Source of the DNA: Eggerthellaceae bacterium
GTDB taxonomy: Bacteria > Actinomycetota > Coriobacteriia > Coriobacteriales > Eggerthellaceae
DNA length: 5,531 nt
Assembly: GCA_900754955.1 (NCBI GenBank)
Contig: CAAEEV010000100.1
Span: forward strand, 1 to 5,531
Direction: 5' to 3'
Below, in pieces: positions 1 through 5,531 of this stretch (position 1 is the first letter of the stretch; each line of letters begins with the position of its first letter). Under the pieces are notes generated by a model. It did not search any database. It had not been told where the DNA came from and worked only from the letters and a program-made list of their open reading frames with translations. Made by a program: the position numbers and the translations under genes.

Positions 1-213
1 CGCTTCCTGCGCCTCATCGGTGCAGGAAGCGTCTTCTTGATCGGTGATTGCCGCAGCAGGATGTGCGGAGGCGGCGGTAGTGGCGCTCTCCTGCGCGCGC
101 GTCACCGCGCTTTCGCGGTGCGCGGGCGGCGCATCCGTGTGCGGTGCTGCCTCGATTGAGGCGATGCTGTCGCGCAGCTCGGCGATGAGGCGCGCGCGTT
201 GGGAGCGCTGCAT
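1..213 (-). CDS. Partial N-terminal part of a gene directly after recA, probably RecX
   Basis: An ATG at 213-211 opens a frame of 71 codons with no stop before the window edge, so only the N-terminus is visible. It begins MQRSQRARLIAELRDSI and then becomes Ala/Thr/Glu-rich low-complexity sequence. No conserved RecX helix repeats lie in this part. The start is one base after the recA stop codon, with purine-rich AAGAAG at the recA 3' end as a weak ribosome site, which suggests translational coupling. RecX binds RecA filaments and limits RecA activity, and recX commonly follows recA directly. The name therefore rests on position, not on a motif. Codon use is G/C-rich in third positions like the neighbours for the first 40 or so codons and looser after that. 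If it is RecX, it carries an unusually long non-conserved leader. It could also be an unrelated small protein. Confidence 0.5.
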   Translation of the reverse strand, partial: MQRSQRARLIAELRDSIASIEAAPHTDAPPAHRESAVTRAQESATTAASAHPAAAITDQEDASCTDEAQEA

Positions 214-214
214 G

Positions 215-1270
215 CTATTTCTTCTTGCCGTCCTTCGGCGCGGGCGTGGCCGCCGACTCGCCGAGGTCCTGCTCGATGATCGGGATGTCGAACTCCTCGC
301 GCACCTTGCGTTCGATCTCGTCGCGCATGTCGGGGTTGTCGCGCAGTGTCTGCTTGGCTGCTTCGCGACCCTGTCCGAGGCGCTCCTCGCCGTAGGTGTA
401 CCAGGCGCCGCTCTTCTTGGCGACGCCGCACTCGACGGCCATGTCGATGATGCAGCCCTCGCGCGAGATGCCCTCGCCGTACATGAGGTCGAACTCGGCC
501 TGGCGGAACGGAGGCGCCACCTTGTTCTTGACCACCTTGGCGCGCACGCGGTTGCCGACCACCTCGCCTGCGTGCTTGATGGAGTCGATGCGGCGGATGT
601 CGATGCGCACGCTCGCGAAGAACTTGAGGGCGCGACCGCCGGTGGTGGTTTCGGGGTTGCCGAACATCACGCCGATCTTCTCGCGCAGCTGGTTGATGAA
701 GATGCAGGTGGTGTTCGACTTCGAGAGCGAACCCGCGAGCTTGCGGAGCGCCTGGGACATGAGGCGCGCCTGGAGACCGACGGTGGTGTCGCCCATCTCG
801 CCCTCGATTTCAGCGCGTGGCACGAGCGCGGCGACGGAGTCGATGACGACGCAGTCGATCGCGCCCGAACGCACGAGCATGTCGCAGATCTCGAGCGCCT
901 GCTCGCCGGTGTCGGGTTGCGAGATGAGCACCTCATCGATGTCGACGCCGATGCGGGCGGCGTAAACGGGATCGAGGGCGTGCTCGGCATCGATGAAGGC
1001 AACGATGCCGCCCATCGCCTGCGCTTCGGCGAGGATTTGAAGCGCGAGGGTCGTCTTGCCGCTCGACTCGGGGCCGTAGATCTCGATGATGCGGCCGCGC
1101 GGTACGCCGCCGATGCCGAGTGCGGCATCGAGGGGAAGCGCGCCGGTGGGAATGACGCCGATGTTGAGGTCGGCTCCCCCCTCACCGAGCTTCATGATGG
1201 ATCCGCGCCCGAATTTCGACTCGATCTGATCGGTCGTGATCTTGAGCATCTTTTCTTTATCTTGATTCAT
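215..1270 (-). CDS. recA: RecA recombinase
   Basis: Complete 351-residue RecA, the usual length. It is the ATP-dependent strand-exchange protein of homologous recombination and the co-protease that triggers LexA self-cleavage in the SOS response. Visible motifs in order: Walker A GPESSGKT (66-73), catalytic Glu96 in DAEHALD, Walker B VVIDS (141-145), loop L1 EGEMGD (156-161), loop L2 starting at Asn193-Gln194 and ending TTTGG (208-212), the family signature ALKFFASVR (214-222) and [11 protein letters not shown] (245-255). The C-terminal domain is normal, but the tail ends in KDGKKK rather than the acidic run of E. coli RecA. The ATG at 1270 is chosen because AAGGAG (1276-1281) sits five bases before it; Met8 has no such site. 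It has its own promoter with a LexA operator, separate from the upstream operon, and a probable recX follows it. Confidence 0.99.
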   Translation of the reverse strand: MNQDKEKMLKITTDQIESKFGRGSIMKLGEGGADLNIGVIPTGALPLDAALGIGGVPRGRIIEIYGPESSGKTTLALQILAEAQAMGGIVAFIDAEHALDPVYAARIGVDIDEVLISQPDTGEQALEICDMLVRSGAIDCVVIDSVAALVPRAEIEGEMGDTTVGLQARLMSQALRKLAGSLSKSNTTCIFINQLREKIGVMFGNPETTTGGRALKFFASVRIDIRRIDSIKHAGEVVGNRVRAKVVKNKVAPPFRQAEFDLMYGEGISREGCIIDMAVECGVAKKSGAWYTYGEERLGQGREAAKQTLRDNPDMRDEIERKVREEFDIPIIEQDLGESAATPAPKDGKKK

Positions 1271-1275
1271 TCCCG

Positions 1276-1281
1276 CTCCTT
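1276..1281 (-). promoter_or_regulatory. recA ribosome binding site
   Basis: AAGGAG on the minus strand, five bases before the recA ATG. It fixes the recA start at 1270. From the predicted transcription start near 1316, the 5' leader is about 46 bases. Confidence 0.85.
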
Positions 1282-1322
1282 CGCCGCAGGGTGATGGGTC
1301 GTTCGCTCGTAAGCCAACGACT

Positions 1323-1350
1323 ATTATACGAACACATGTTTGATCGTCAA
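1323..1350 (-). promoter_or_regulatory. recA promoter, sigma-70/SigA type
   Basis: On the minus strand there is a -35 element TTGACG (1345-1350, one mismatch to TTGACA) and a perfect -10 element TATAAT (1323-1328), separated by a 16-base spacer. Both are A/T-rich islands in otherwise GC-rich DNA. Transcription should start about seven bases after the -10, near position 1316, leaving a short leader before the recA start. The near-consensus elements imply a strong promoter that needs a repressor, which fits the LexA operator lying in its spacer. Confidence 0.87.
1329..1342 (-). promoter_or_regulatory. LexA operator (SOS box) in the recA promoter spacer
   Basis: The plus strand reads CGAACACATGTTTG, an inverted repeat with half-sites CGAAC and GTTTG. 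It matches 13 of 14 positions of the Gram-positive LexA consensus CGAACRNRYGTTYC. It lies between the -35 and -10 elements and touches the -10 hexamer, so bound LexA would block RNA polymerase directly. DNA damage, through RecA-stimulated LexA self-cleavage, should derepress recA and the gene after it. The operator is seen in the sequence; the repression mechanism is established for LexA families. Confidence 0.9.
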
Positions 1351-1387
1351 GAGAGAGTTTTCGCAGGGACGTTGCAACGCAGTGCGT

Positions 1388-1415
1388 CTGTCATTCTGCT
1401 GCTGCAGCATGACAG
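1388..1415. repeat. Inverted repeat upstream of the recA promoter
   Basis: Arms CTGTCAT (1388-1394) and ATGACAG (1409-1415) are perfect complements. Inside them GCTG (1398-1401) pairs with CAGC (1405-1408) around a three-base loop, leaving a three-base bulge. The total is 11 paired bases, about 38 bases upstream of the recA -35 element. No run of T follows on either strand, so it is not a classic intrinsic terminator. It could be a protein-binding site, a U-less terminator of the upstream operon, or chance. Confidence 0.4.
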
Positions 1416-1578
1416 CTCGGTTGACCGCATGCCGGCGGCGAGCAGATGCGCGTCGTGCGCGGAACCGGCACCGAACAAGTGGCGAGCTTGCGCGGATCAA
1501 CCGCAAAATAAGCACGGGGCATGCGCGCGCCAGGCAGGAAGTACATGAGAATCGTACGAAGAACCAGGACGGATCAGG

Positions 1579-1596
1579 CGACGAGCGCGCTCGTCG
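1579..1596. terminator. Perfect 18-base palindrome, candidate terminator of the pgsA-cinA operon
   Basis: CGACGAGCGCGCTCGTCG is a perfect palindrome. It can fold as a 7-bp GC-rich stem with a four-base loop, beginning 44 bases after the cinA stop codon. The minus-strand sequence after it contains scattered T (TCCTGGTTCTTCG) but no continuous U-tract, so termination efficiency is uncertain. The position at the end of the operon and the lack of any gene after it until recA support the call. A dyad-symmetric protein site is the alternative. Confidence 0.4.
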
Positions 1597-1640
1597 GTCG
1601 CAGGCATCCACACGTTCTCGCGAGCGAGCTCCCCCGACGC

Positions 1641-2843
1641 CTAGGCAAGCGCATCGAGAAACGCGTCGAGCGCCGCTTCCACGGTGCCGAGGCGCACGAG
1701 CTCGCGGTCGCCTGCAAGATGCAGCTCGCGGGCTTCGCACGCGCCGTTGCGGTACACGGCGAGCCACACCGTGCCGACGGGCTTGCCGGGCTCGGCACCG
1801 CCCGGTCCTGCAATACCCGTGACGGCGACGGTGACGTCGGCCCCGAGCGTCTCGGCGGCACCTGTGGCCATCTGACGCGCGGTGGCCTCGTTGACGGCGC
1901 CTTCCTCGGCGAGAAGCGTGCTACTCACATGCAGCACGTCCTCCTTCACGCCGTACGCGTAGCTCACCACACCGCCACGCACGACCGCCGAGCTGCCGGC
2001 GACAGACGTGAGGGCCGCGGCGATGAGGCCGCCCGTGAGGCTCTCGGCCGTACCGATCTGCACCGAACGCTCAACGGCGCGCGCGACGACGGCAGCCGCC
2101 TTCGCGTCCACAGCGGCGCGCACCGTCTTCTTGCGCTCCTCGAGCTCCTTTCCTTCCAGCACGGGATGTTCCGCAGCGTCACCTGACGCGTCGTGTGTTT
2201 TCGCATCCGCGGGCGCGAAGCCGAGCAGATGGCGGGCCTTCGACAGGTAATCGAGCATCGAAATGACGGTGAGCACGAGGGCAGCGATCATGACGAGCCA
2301 CGAGACGAGGTAGAGCGGGTTGTCGAGCACCGAGGCGAAGGTGGGCAGGTAGAGGCTGTCCTTCACGAGGAAGAGAACGATCGCGATGATCTGGAGGACC
2401 GTCTTGGCCTTGCCGTACCAGCTCGCGGCGATGACCTCGCCCTTGCTCGCGGCGATCATGCGGATGCCCGAGACGATAAACTCGCGCGCGAGGATGATGA
2501 GCACGGGCCACGAGGGCAGCACGTCGAGTTCGACGAGGGCGAGCAGCGCCGCGGCGACGAGGATCTTGTCGGCGAGCGGGTCCATGAACTTGCCGAAGTC
2601 GGTCACCTCGTTGCGGCTGCGTGCGAGGTACCCGTCGATCCAGTCGGTGCAGGAGATGATGATGAACACGCCGGCGGCGATGAGCGACTTGGTGGCTTCG
2701 GTGAATCCGTCGAGCCCGAACCATGCGGGCCAGGGCGCGAGCAGCGCCGCGACGAACACCGGCACGAGGCAGATGCGCACGAGGGTGATGACGTTGGCGG
2801 GAGTGAGCAGCCGATCGCTGCCCGAACGCTGAGGTTGCGCCAT
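1641..2843 (-). CDS. pgsA: PgsA-CinA fusion: phosphatidylglycerophosphate synthase plus nicotinamide-nucleotide amidase domain
   Basis: A 400-residue protein in two parts. Residues 1-205 are a CDP-alcohol phosphatidyltransferase with about six hydrophobic segments (roughly 17-38, 52-66, 93-108, 112-130, 147-161, 176-196). The full family motif is at 67-92: Asp67, Asp70-Gly71, Ala74-Arg75, Gly84, Asp88, Asp92. This enzyme makes phosphatidylglycerophosphate from CDP-diacylglycerol and glycerol-3-phosphate at the inner face of the membrane. After a charged linker (about 209-250), residues 251-400 match the CinA C-terminal/PncC domain: AESLTGG (266-272), SYAYGVK (294-300), TGIAGPGG (342-349), KPVGTVW (354-360). 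PncC hydrolyses NMN to nicotinate mononucleotide. The domain has Leu where E. coli PncC has Cys in ESCTGG. In Bacillus pgsA and cinA are separate neighbours just before recA, so this looks like their merger. The start lies 3 bases after the rimO stop, with GGAAGG upstream. Confidence 0.94.
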   Translation of the reverse strand: MAQPQRSGSDRLLTPANVITLVRICLVPVFVAALLAPWPAWFGLDGFTEATKSLIAAGVFIIISCTDWIDGYLARSRNEVTDFGKFMDPLADKILVAAALLALVELDVLPSWPVLIILAREFIVSGIRMIAASKGEVIAASWYGKAKTVLQIIAIVLFLVKDSLYLPTFASVLDNPLYLVSWLVMIAALVLTVISMLDYLSKARHLLGFAPADAKTHDASGDAAEHPVLEGKELEERKKTVRAAVDAKAAAVVARAVERSVQIGTAESLTGGLIAAALTSVAGSSAVVRGGVVSYAYGVKEDVLHVSSTLLAEEGAVNEATARQMATGAAETLGADVTVAVTGIAGPGGAEPGKPVGTVWLAVYRNGACEARELHLAGDRELVRLGTVEAALDAFLDALA

Positions 2844-2846
2844 GCG

Positions 2847-4172
2847 CTATTCGCCTTCCATTTCGTAGAGCAGGGTGTCGCAGATGCGCACGGGAACGAT
2901 CTCGCCGATTTCGCCGTGCGGCACGTAGGTGACGCCGTCGACGTCGGGTGCCTGGCACTGCGCGCGTCCGTACAGCTGCCCGTCTTCCTCGGCTCCCTCG
3001 ACGAGCACCTCGAGGGTCTGTCCGACACGTGCGGCGATGCGCGGTGCGCACGAGGCGTCGGCGATGTCACGCAGACGCTGGGCGCGCTCGGCTTTCTCGT
3101 CTTCGTCGATCTGGTCGGGAAGGTCGTAGGCGTGCGTGCCCTCCTCGCGCGAGTAGGCGAACACGCCGACGTAGTGGAAGGGCGCCTCCTCGACGAAGTC
3201 GCAGAGCTCGTCGAACTGCTCGTCGGTCTCGCCGGGGAAGCCGGCGATGAGCGTCGTGCGCAGGGTGATGTCGGGCACGGCGGCAAGAATGCGCTCGAAG
3301 AGCTCCTCGAAGCGCGCACGCGAACCGCGGCGGTTCATGGCGCGCAGGAGCGTCTCGTCGACGTGCTGGAGCGGAATGTCGAGGTACGAGCAGATGTTGT
3401 CGTGCGCCGCCATGACGGCGAGCAGCTCGTCGGTCACGCCCTCGGGCTGGAGGTACATGACGCGGAACCACAGCTGCGGAAAGCGCACGGCGAGCTCCTC
3501 GAGCAGCGCGGCGAGCGACGAGGGTTCCTCGAAGTCCTGCCCCCAGCGCCCCGTGTCCTGCGCGATGAGATCGATCTCGCGCACGCCCGCCGCGGCATGG
3601 CTCTCGACGTCGCGCACGATGTCGTTGAGCGGGAAGCTGTGGTAGCGGCCCCTGATGAGGGGAATCGTGCAGTACGAGCACCAGCGGTCGCAGCCGTCGG
3701 AGATCTTGACGTAGGCGAAGGTGGCGCCCTGTCCCGCTGCGGCAGGTGCAGGGGCGCCGAGCGGCTCGGAGGCGTCGCGCGCAACGCCGAGGCAGCGGTC
3801 GATCACGGCGACGATGTCGTCTTCCTTGGAGCACGGCACGAAGGCGCTCGCCTCGGTGAGCTCGTCGGCCAGCTCGTCGCCGTAGCGTGCGGGCATGCAG
3901 CCGGCCACGACGATGCGTGCGTCACCGGCCTCGACGTTGGGAAGCGCGGCGGCGTCAAAGATCGCCTCAAGGCTCTCCTCCGTCGCCGATTGGATGAACG
4001 AGCACGTGTTGACCACGATGACGTCCGCACAGGCCGGATCGTCCTCAAGCGCGTAGCCCGCCTGCGCGAGCAGGCCCTTCATGTCGGCGGTGTCGACCTC
4101 GTTCTTGGCGCACCCCATGGTGATGAACGAGACGCGCCCGAGGCTCGGGCGCTCAAGCTGCGAAGATGGCAT
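2847..4172 (-). CDS. rimO: Ribosomal protein S12 methylthiotransferase RimO
   Basis: A 441-residue radical-SAM enzyme that adds a methylthio group to the conserved Asp of ribosomal protein S12. The N-terminal UPF0004 domain (about 12-128) has the three cysteines for the auxiliary 4Fe-4S cluster: Cys21 in MGCAKNEVDT, Cys57 in NTCSFI and Cys92 in AGCMP. After an Ala/Pro-rich linker (138-149), the radical-SAM domain begins with CDRWCSYC (Cys161, Cys165, Cys168) and includes IPLQHVDE (266-273). A C-terminal TRAM domain covers about 380-441. All six cluster cysteines are present. MGCAKNEVDT and the overall length fit RimO better than the tRNA-modifying relatives MiaB and MtaB, although the split within this family is partly judged by memory. 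The ATG at 4172 is 12 bases after the yajQ stop with only a weak AGGA upstream. The next Met (Met19) would fall inside the cluster motif. It sits in the same operon as pgsA-cinA. Confidence 0.96.
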   Translation of the reverse strand: MPSSQLERPSLGRVSFITMGCAKNEVDTADMKGLLAQAGYALEDDPACADVIVVNTCSFIQSATEESLEAIFDAAALPNVEAGDARIVVAGCMPARYGDELADELTEASAFVPCSKEDDIVAVIDRCLGVARDASEPLGAPAPAAAGQGATFAYVKISDGCDRWCSYCTIPLIRGRYHSFPLNDIVRDVESHAAAGVREIDLIAQDTGRWGQDFEEPSSLAALLEELAVRFPQLWFRVMYLQPEGVTDELLAVMAAHDNICSYLDIPLQHVDETLLRAMNRRGSRARFEELFERILAAVPDITLRTTLIAGFPGETDEQFDELCDFVEEAPFHYVGVFAYSREEGTHAYDLPDQIDEDEKAERAQRLRDIADASCAPRIAARVGQTLEVLVEGAEEDGQLYGRAQCQAPDVDGVTYVPHGEIGEIVPVRICDTLLYEMEGE

Positions 4173-4184
4173 GGCGCGGAAGTC

Positions 4185-4682
4185 CTAGCGGTAGTTGGTG
4201 TACTGGAGCGGCTGGCCGTAATCCTGGCCCTTGAGGAAGGCGATGACCTCCTGAAGCGTGTCGCGCGACGCGGAGCTGACGCGCAGCTTGTCGCCCTCGA
4301 TCTGCACCTTGCACTTGAGCTTGAGCGCCTTGATGTCCTTGTTGATCTTGCCGGCGGTGTCCTTGTCGATGCCCTCGACAATGGAGGCGACGCGGCGCAC
4401 CGTACCGCCCGATGCCGTCTGAGGGTCGCCCCATTTCACAGCTGCGAGGTCGATGCCACGCTTGATGAGCTTGGAGCTGATGATGTCGATCACCTGACCC
4501 GCCACGAAGTCGGACGGCGCCGACACGGTCATCGTGCGCGCGCTCTTGTCGAGGGCGATCTCGGAGCCGGAGTCCTTGAGATCGTAGCGCTGGGAAAGCT
4601 CCTTGCGCGCCTGCTGGAACGCGTTGTCGACTTCCTGCATGTCGACGGAGGATACGACGTCGAAGCTCGATTCTTTGGCCAT
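4185..4682 (-). CDS. yajQ: YajQ-family nucleotide-binding protein
   Basis: A 165-residue protein that matches the YajQ family (DUF520, UPF0234) along its whole length: SFDVVSSVDMQEVDNA (6-21), KLIKRGID (71-78), KINKDIKALKLKCKVQI (112-128), GDKLRVSSASRDTLQEVIA (130-148) and C-terminal GQPLQYTNYR. E. coli YajQ is 163 residues. Family members are small cytoplasmic proteins of two ferredoxin-like folds. Some proteobacterial members bind cyclic di-GMP and act with transcription factors; whether that holds here is unknown. A longer frame opens at 4811, but its extra 43 residues are Arg/Ser-rich and overlap the preceding gene. The ATG at 4682 is chosen because it gives the family N-terminus and has AAAGGA five bases upstream. 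It starts 43 bases after the membrane-protein gene and ends 12 bases before rimO, so it is probably co-transcribed with both. Confidence 0.95.
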   Translation of the reverse strand: MAKESSFDVVSSVDMQEVDNAFQQARKELSQRYDLKDSGSEIALDKSARTMTVSAPSDFVAGQVIDIISSKLIKRGIDLAAVKWGDPQTASGGTVRRVASIVEGIDKDTAGKINKDIKALKLKCKVQIEGDKLRVSSASRDTLQEVIAFLKGQDYGQPLQYTNYR

Positions 4683-4687
4683 GATGT

Positions 4688-4693
4688 TCCTTT
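4688..4693 (-). promoter_or_regulatory. yajQ ribosome binding site
   Basis: AAAGGA on the minus strand, five bases before the ATG at 4682. It decides the yajQ start in favour of the 165-residue form over the frame opening at 4811, whose ATG lies inside the preceding gene. Confidence 0.8.
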
Positions 4694-4725
4694 CCGTAGA
4701 TGGTTGGGCGAAATACGCGTGAAGG

Positions 4726-5531
4726 TTACTCGTCTGAGGTGTCATCCGACTTCGACGACTTGGATGACGACGAGCGGGAGCTCGATCCGTCCTCGTCGTC
4801 CTGGTTAGCATCGTCGTCGGCGCTGTTCGATGCGCTCGAGGACGCCGAGCTGCGCTGCGCGTCGGGGTGGTCCTTGTACCACTGCTCGAGGTAGGCGTCG
4901 AAATCGACGGTGCACATCGGCATGCCCGAGGACGTCTCGTCTTCGAAGGCGACCTCCTCGCCGTCGACGGTGATGGTGACGGCGTCGTCGGCCCAGGTGG
5001 CGAACGTCCAGGTGCCTGAAACCTCGACGGTCTCCGAAACGGGGCCCGTGAGCATCTCGGAAGACGAGTCGCCGTCGTTGTCGATGACCGCGTAGGCCTC
5101 CTGCCCGTCCGCGACCTTGTATTCGACCGTGACGCTCGTGGGCGCGGTTTCAGCGGTTGCGGCAGAGCTCGAGGAGGAGTCGGCGGGCGTGGAGGTGTCG
5201 GTGAGCCCCGAGATGGGCACGTTGGGCACCTCGGCAGGCTGCTGTTTGTTCCCGCCGAACACGACGACGAGCACGATGATCACCACGAGCGCGATGATGA
5301 TGCCGCCGATGACGAACACGAGGCGCGGTGAGGCGCCGCCCGTGCTCTGCCGTGCGGCGTTTTGATTGCCTCCCGAGTACAGGTTCGGGAACGACGTGCC
5401 GTTCACGAACCCCTGACGCGGCTCTCCCCTGCGCGAGCGCGGCTCGCGGGCGGGCGCGAGCCCGGCGCCGCGACGCGGCTTGCGCGCATCTTCGAGGCGC
5501 CCTGGACGATCCTCGCGCATGCCGCGCGGGC
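4726..5531 (-). CDS. Single-pass membrane protein with Ser/Asp-rich tail, possibly RodZ/YmfM-like, probably 5'-truncated by the window
   Basis: The first ATG in view is at 5520 and gives 264 residues (positions below count from it). The frame is open through 5531, and no ribosome site is present in the 11 bases shown, so the true start may lie outside. Residues 1-66 are Arg/Pro-rich and probably cytoplasmic. Residues 67-89 are one strong membrane segment (VFVIGG then a run of I/V/L). A Ser/Thr/Ala linker (108-127) leads to a beta-rich stretch (128-196) ending in VTITVDGEEVAF, then WYKDHPDA, then a tail of about 42 residues that is nearly all Ser, Asp, Glu and Lys. The basic side should be inside and the C-terminus outside. 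Single-pass layout, a beta-rich extracellular part like the RodZ C-terminal domain, and a position near pgsA (Bacillus has rodZ/ymfM next to pgsA) suggest a RodZ relative. The diagnostic N-terminal HTH would lie beyond the window. I do not recognise the gene with certainty. Confidence 0.82.
   Translation of the reverse strand, partial: PRGMREDRPGRLEDARKPRRGAGLAPAREPRSRRGEPRQGFVNGTSFPNLYSGGNQNAARQSTGGASPRLVFVIGGIIIALVVIIVLVVVFGGNKQQPAEVPNVPISGLTDTSTPADSSSSSAATAETAPTSVTVEYKVADGQEAYAVIDNDGDSSSEMLTGPVSETVEVSGTWTFATWADDAVTITVDGEEVAFEDETSSGMPMCTVDFDAYLEQWYKDHPDAQRSSASSSASNSADDDANQDDEDGSSSRSSSSKSSKSDDTSDE

Larger units (their letters stand above)
1351..1640. other. Gap between the cinA stop and the recA promoter, no supported gene
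   Basis: About 290 bases. It holds two clear inverted repeats, given as separate entries, plus a short perfect palindrome CGTTGCAACG at 1370-1379 and a small hairpin ACGC-AGT-GCGT at 1377-1387. I see no tRNA-like fold and no convincing second promoter. A plus-strand frame at 1291-1548 starts in the recA leader and lacks a ribosome site and any family resemblance, so I do not call it. The likely content is the 3' end of the upstream operon plus upstream control DNA of recA. Confidence 0.6.

Noticed and set aside
44..1294. A 416-codon plus-strand open frame antisense to recA
   Set aside because: Same effect of G/C-rich third positions opposite recA. It is rich in Ala, Leu, Asp and Arg, and has no motif or ribosome site.
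1486..1513. Weak hairpin GCTT...GCGG-ATCAA-CCGC...AAGC with ATTTT nearby, considered as a terminator
   Set aside because: The stem is broken by an unequal internal loop, and the T-run lies inside the structure rather than after it.
1291..1548. An 85-codon plus-strand frame across the recA promoter
   Set aside because: It starts in the recA leader and runs through the recA promoter, has no ribosome site and no recognisable family, and its codon use does not resemble the neighbours.
1324..1767. A 147-codon minus-strand frame overlapping the cinA end and the gap
   Set aside because: It is a frameshifted reading of the cinA 3' end, very Arg-rich, continuing through the recA promoter; no start signal supports it.
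2193..4808. A very long plus-strand open frame (871 codons) antisense to pgsA, rimO and yajQ
   Set aside because: It is fully opposite genes with intact family motifs. The strong G/C preference in third codon positions removes stop codons in this opposite frame, and the translation is Arg/Asp/Glu/Val/Ala/Leu-rich with no recognisable domain and no ribosome site.
4683..4811. A 43-residue N-terminal extension of YajQ
   Set aside because: It overlaps the end of the preceding gene, is Arg/Ser-rich and unlike the family; the internal ATG at 4682 has a good ribosome site and gives the normal family length.
1..5531. Search for a defence system, mobile element, CRISPR array, tRNA or riboswitch
   Set aside because: No regularly spaced direct repeats, transposase or integrase motifs, or cloverleaf folds were seen by eye. 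All space except the gap before recA is taken up by recognisable or neighbour-like coding sequence.

Overview
The window is a GC-rich chromosomal segment in which every supported gene lies on the minus strand, so transcription runs from the right-hand end to the left. It looks like an actinobacterium. The CinA domain has the ESLTGG variant that is familiar from actinobacteria, and third codon positions are strongly G/C. The gene set rimO-pgsA-cinA-recA with an adjacent single-pass membrane protein suggests the Coriobacteriia (Eggerthella, Olsenella or Collinsella-like). That lineage call comes from remembered family resemblance, not a search, and is tentative.

Right half (5531 to 1641), in transcription order: a single-pass membrane protein with an Arg-rich cytoplasmic side and a Ser/Asp-rich outer tail, whose reading frame stays open to the window edge and which may be a RodZ/YmfM relative; a YajQ-family protein; RimO, which methylthiolates ribosomal protein S12; and one 400-residue polypeptide fusing PgsA (phosphatidylglycerophosphate synthase) to a CinA/PncC nicotinamide-nucleotide amidase domain. 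Gaps of 43, 12 and 3 bases, with no visible promoter between genes, point to one operon whose promoter lies beyond the right edge.

Middle (1640 to 1271): a 370-base gap without a supported gene. It holds a perfect 18-base palindrome shortly after the cinA stop, a second hairpin upstream of recA, and a near-consensus sigma-70-type recA promoter. The spacer of that promoter is almost entirely filled by a LexA (SOS) operator.

Left end (1270 to 1): complete recA, followed after one base by a reading frame that runs off the window. By position it is probably the start of recX. The recA-recX pair would be induced by DNA damage, while the upstream genes appear to be constitutive housekeeping genes for envelope lipid, ribosome modification and NMN salvage.

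There is no mobile element, CRISPR array, defence island or RNA gene that I can support. This is mostly core genome. The points most worth a second look are the PgsA-CinA fusion, a possible internal translation start that would also make free CinA, and the RodZ-like membrane protein cut by the window edge.
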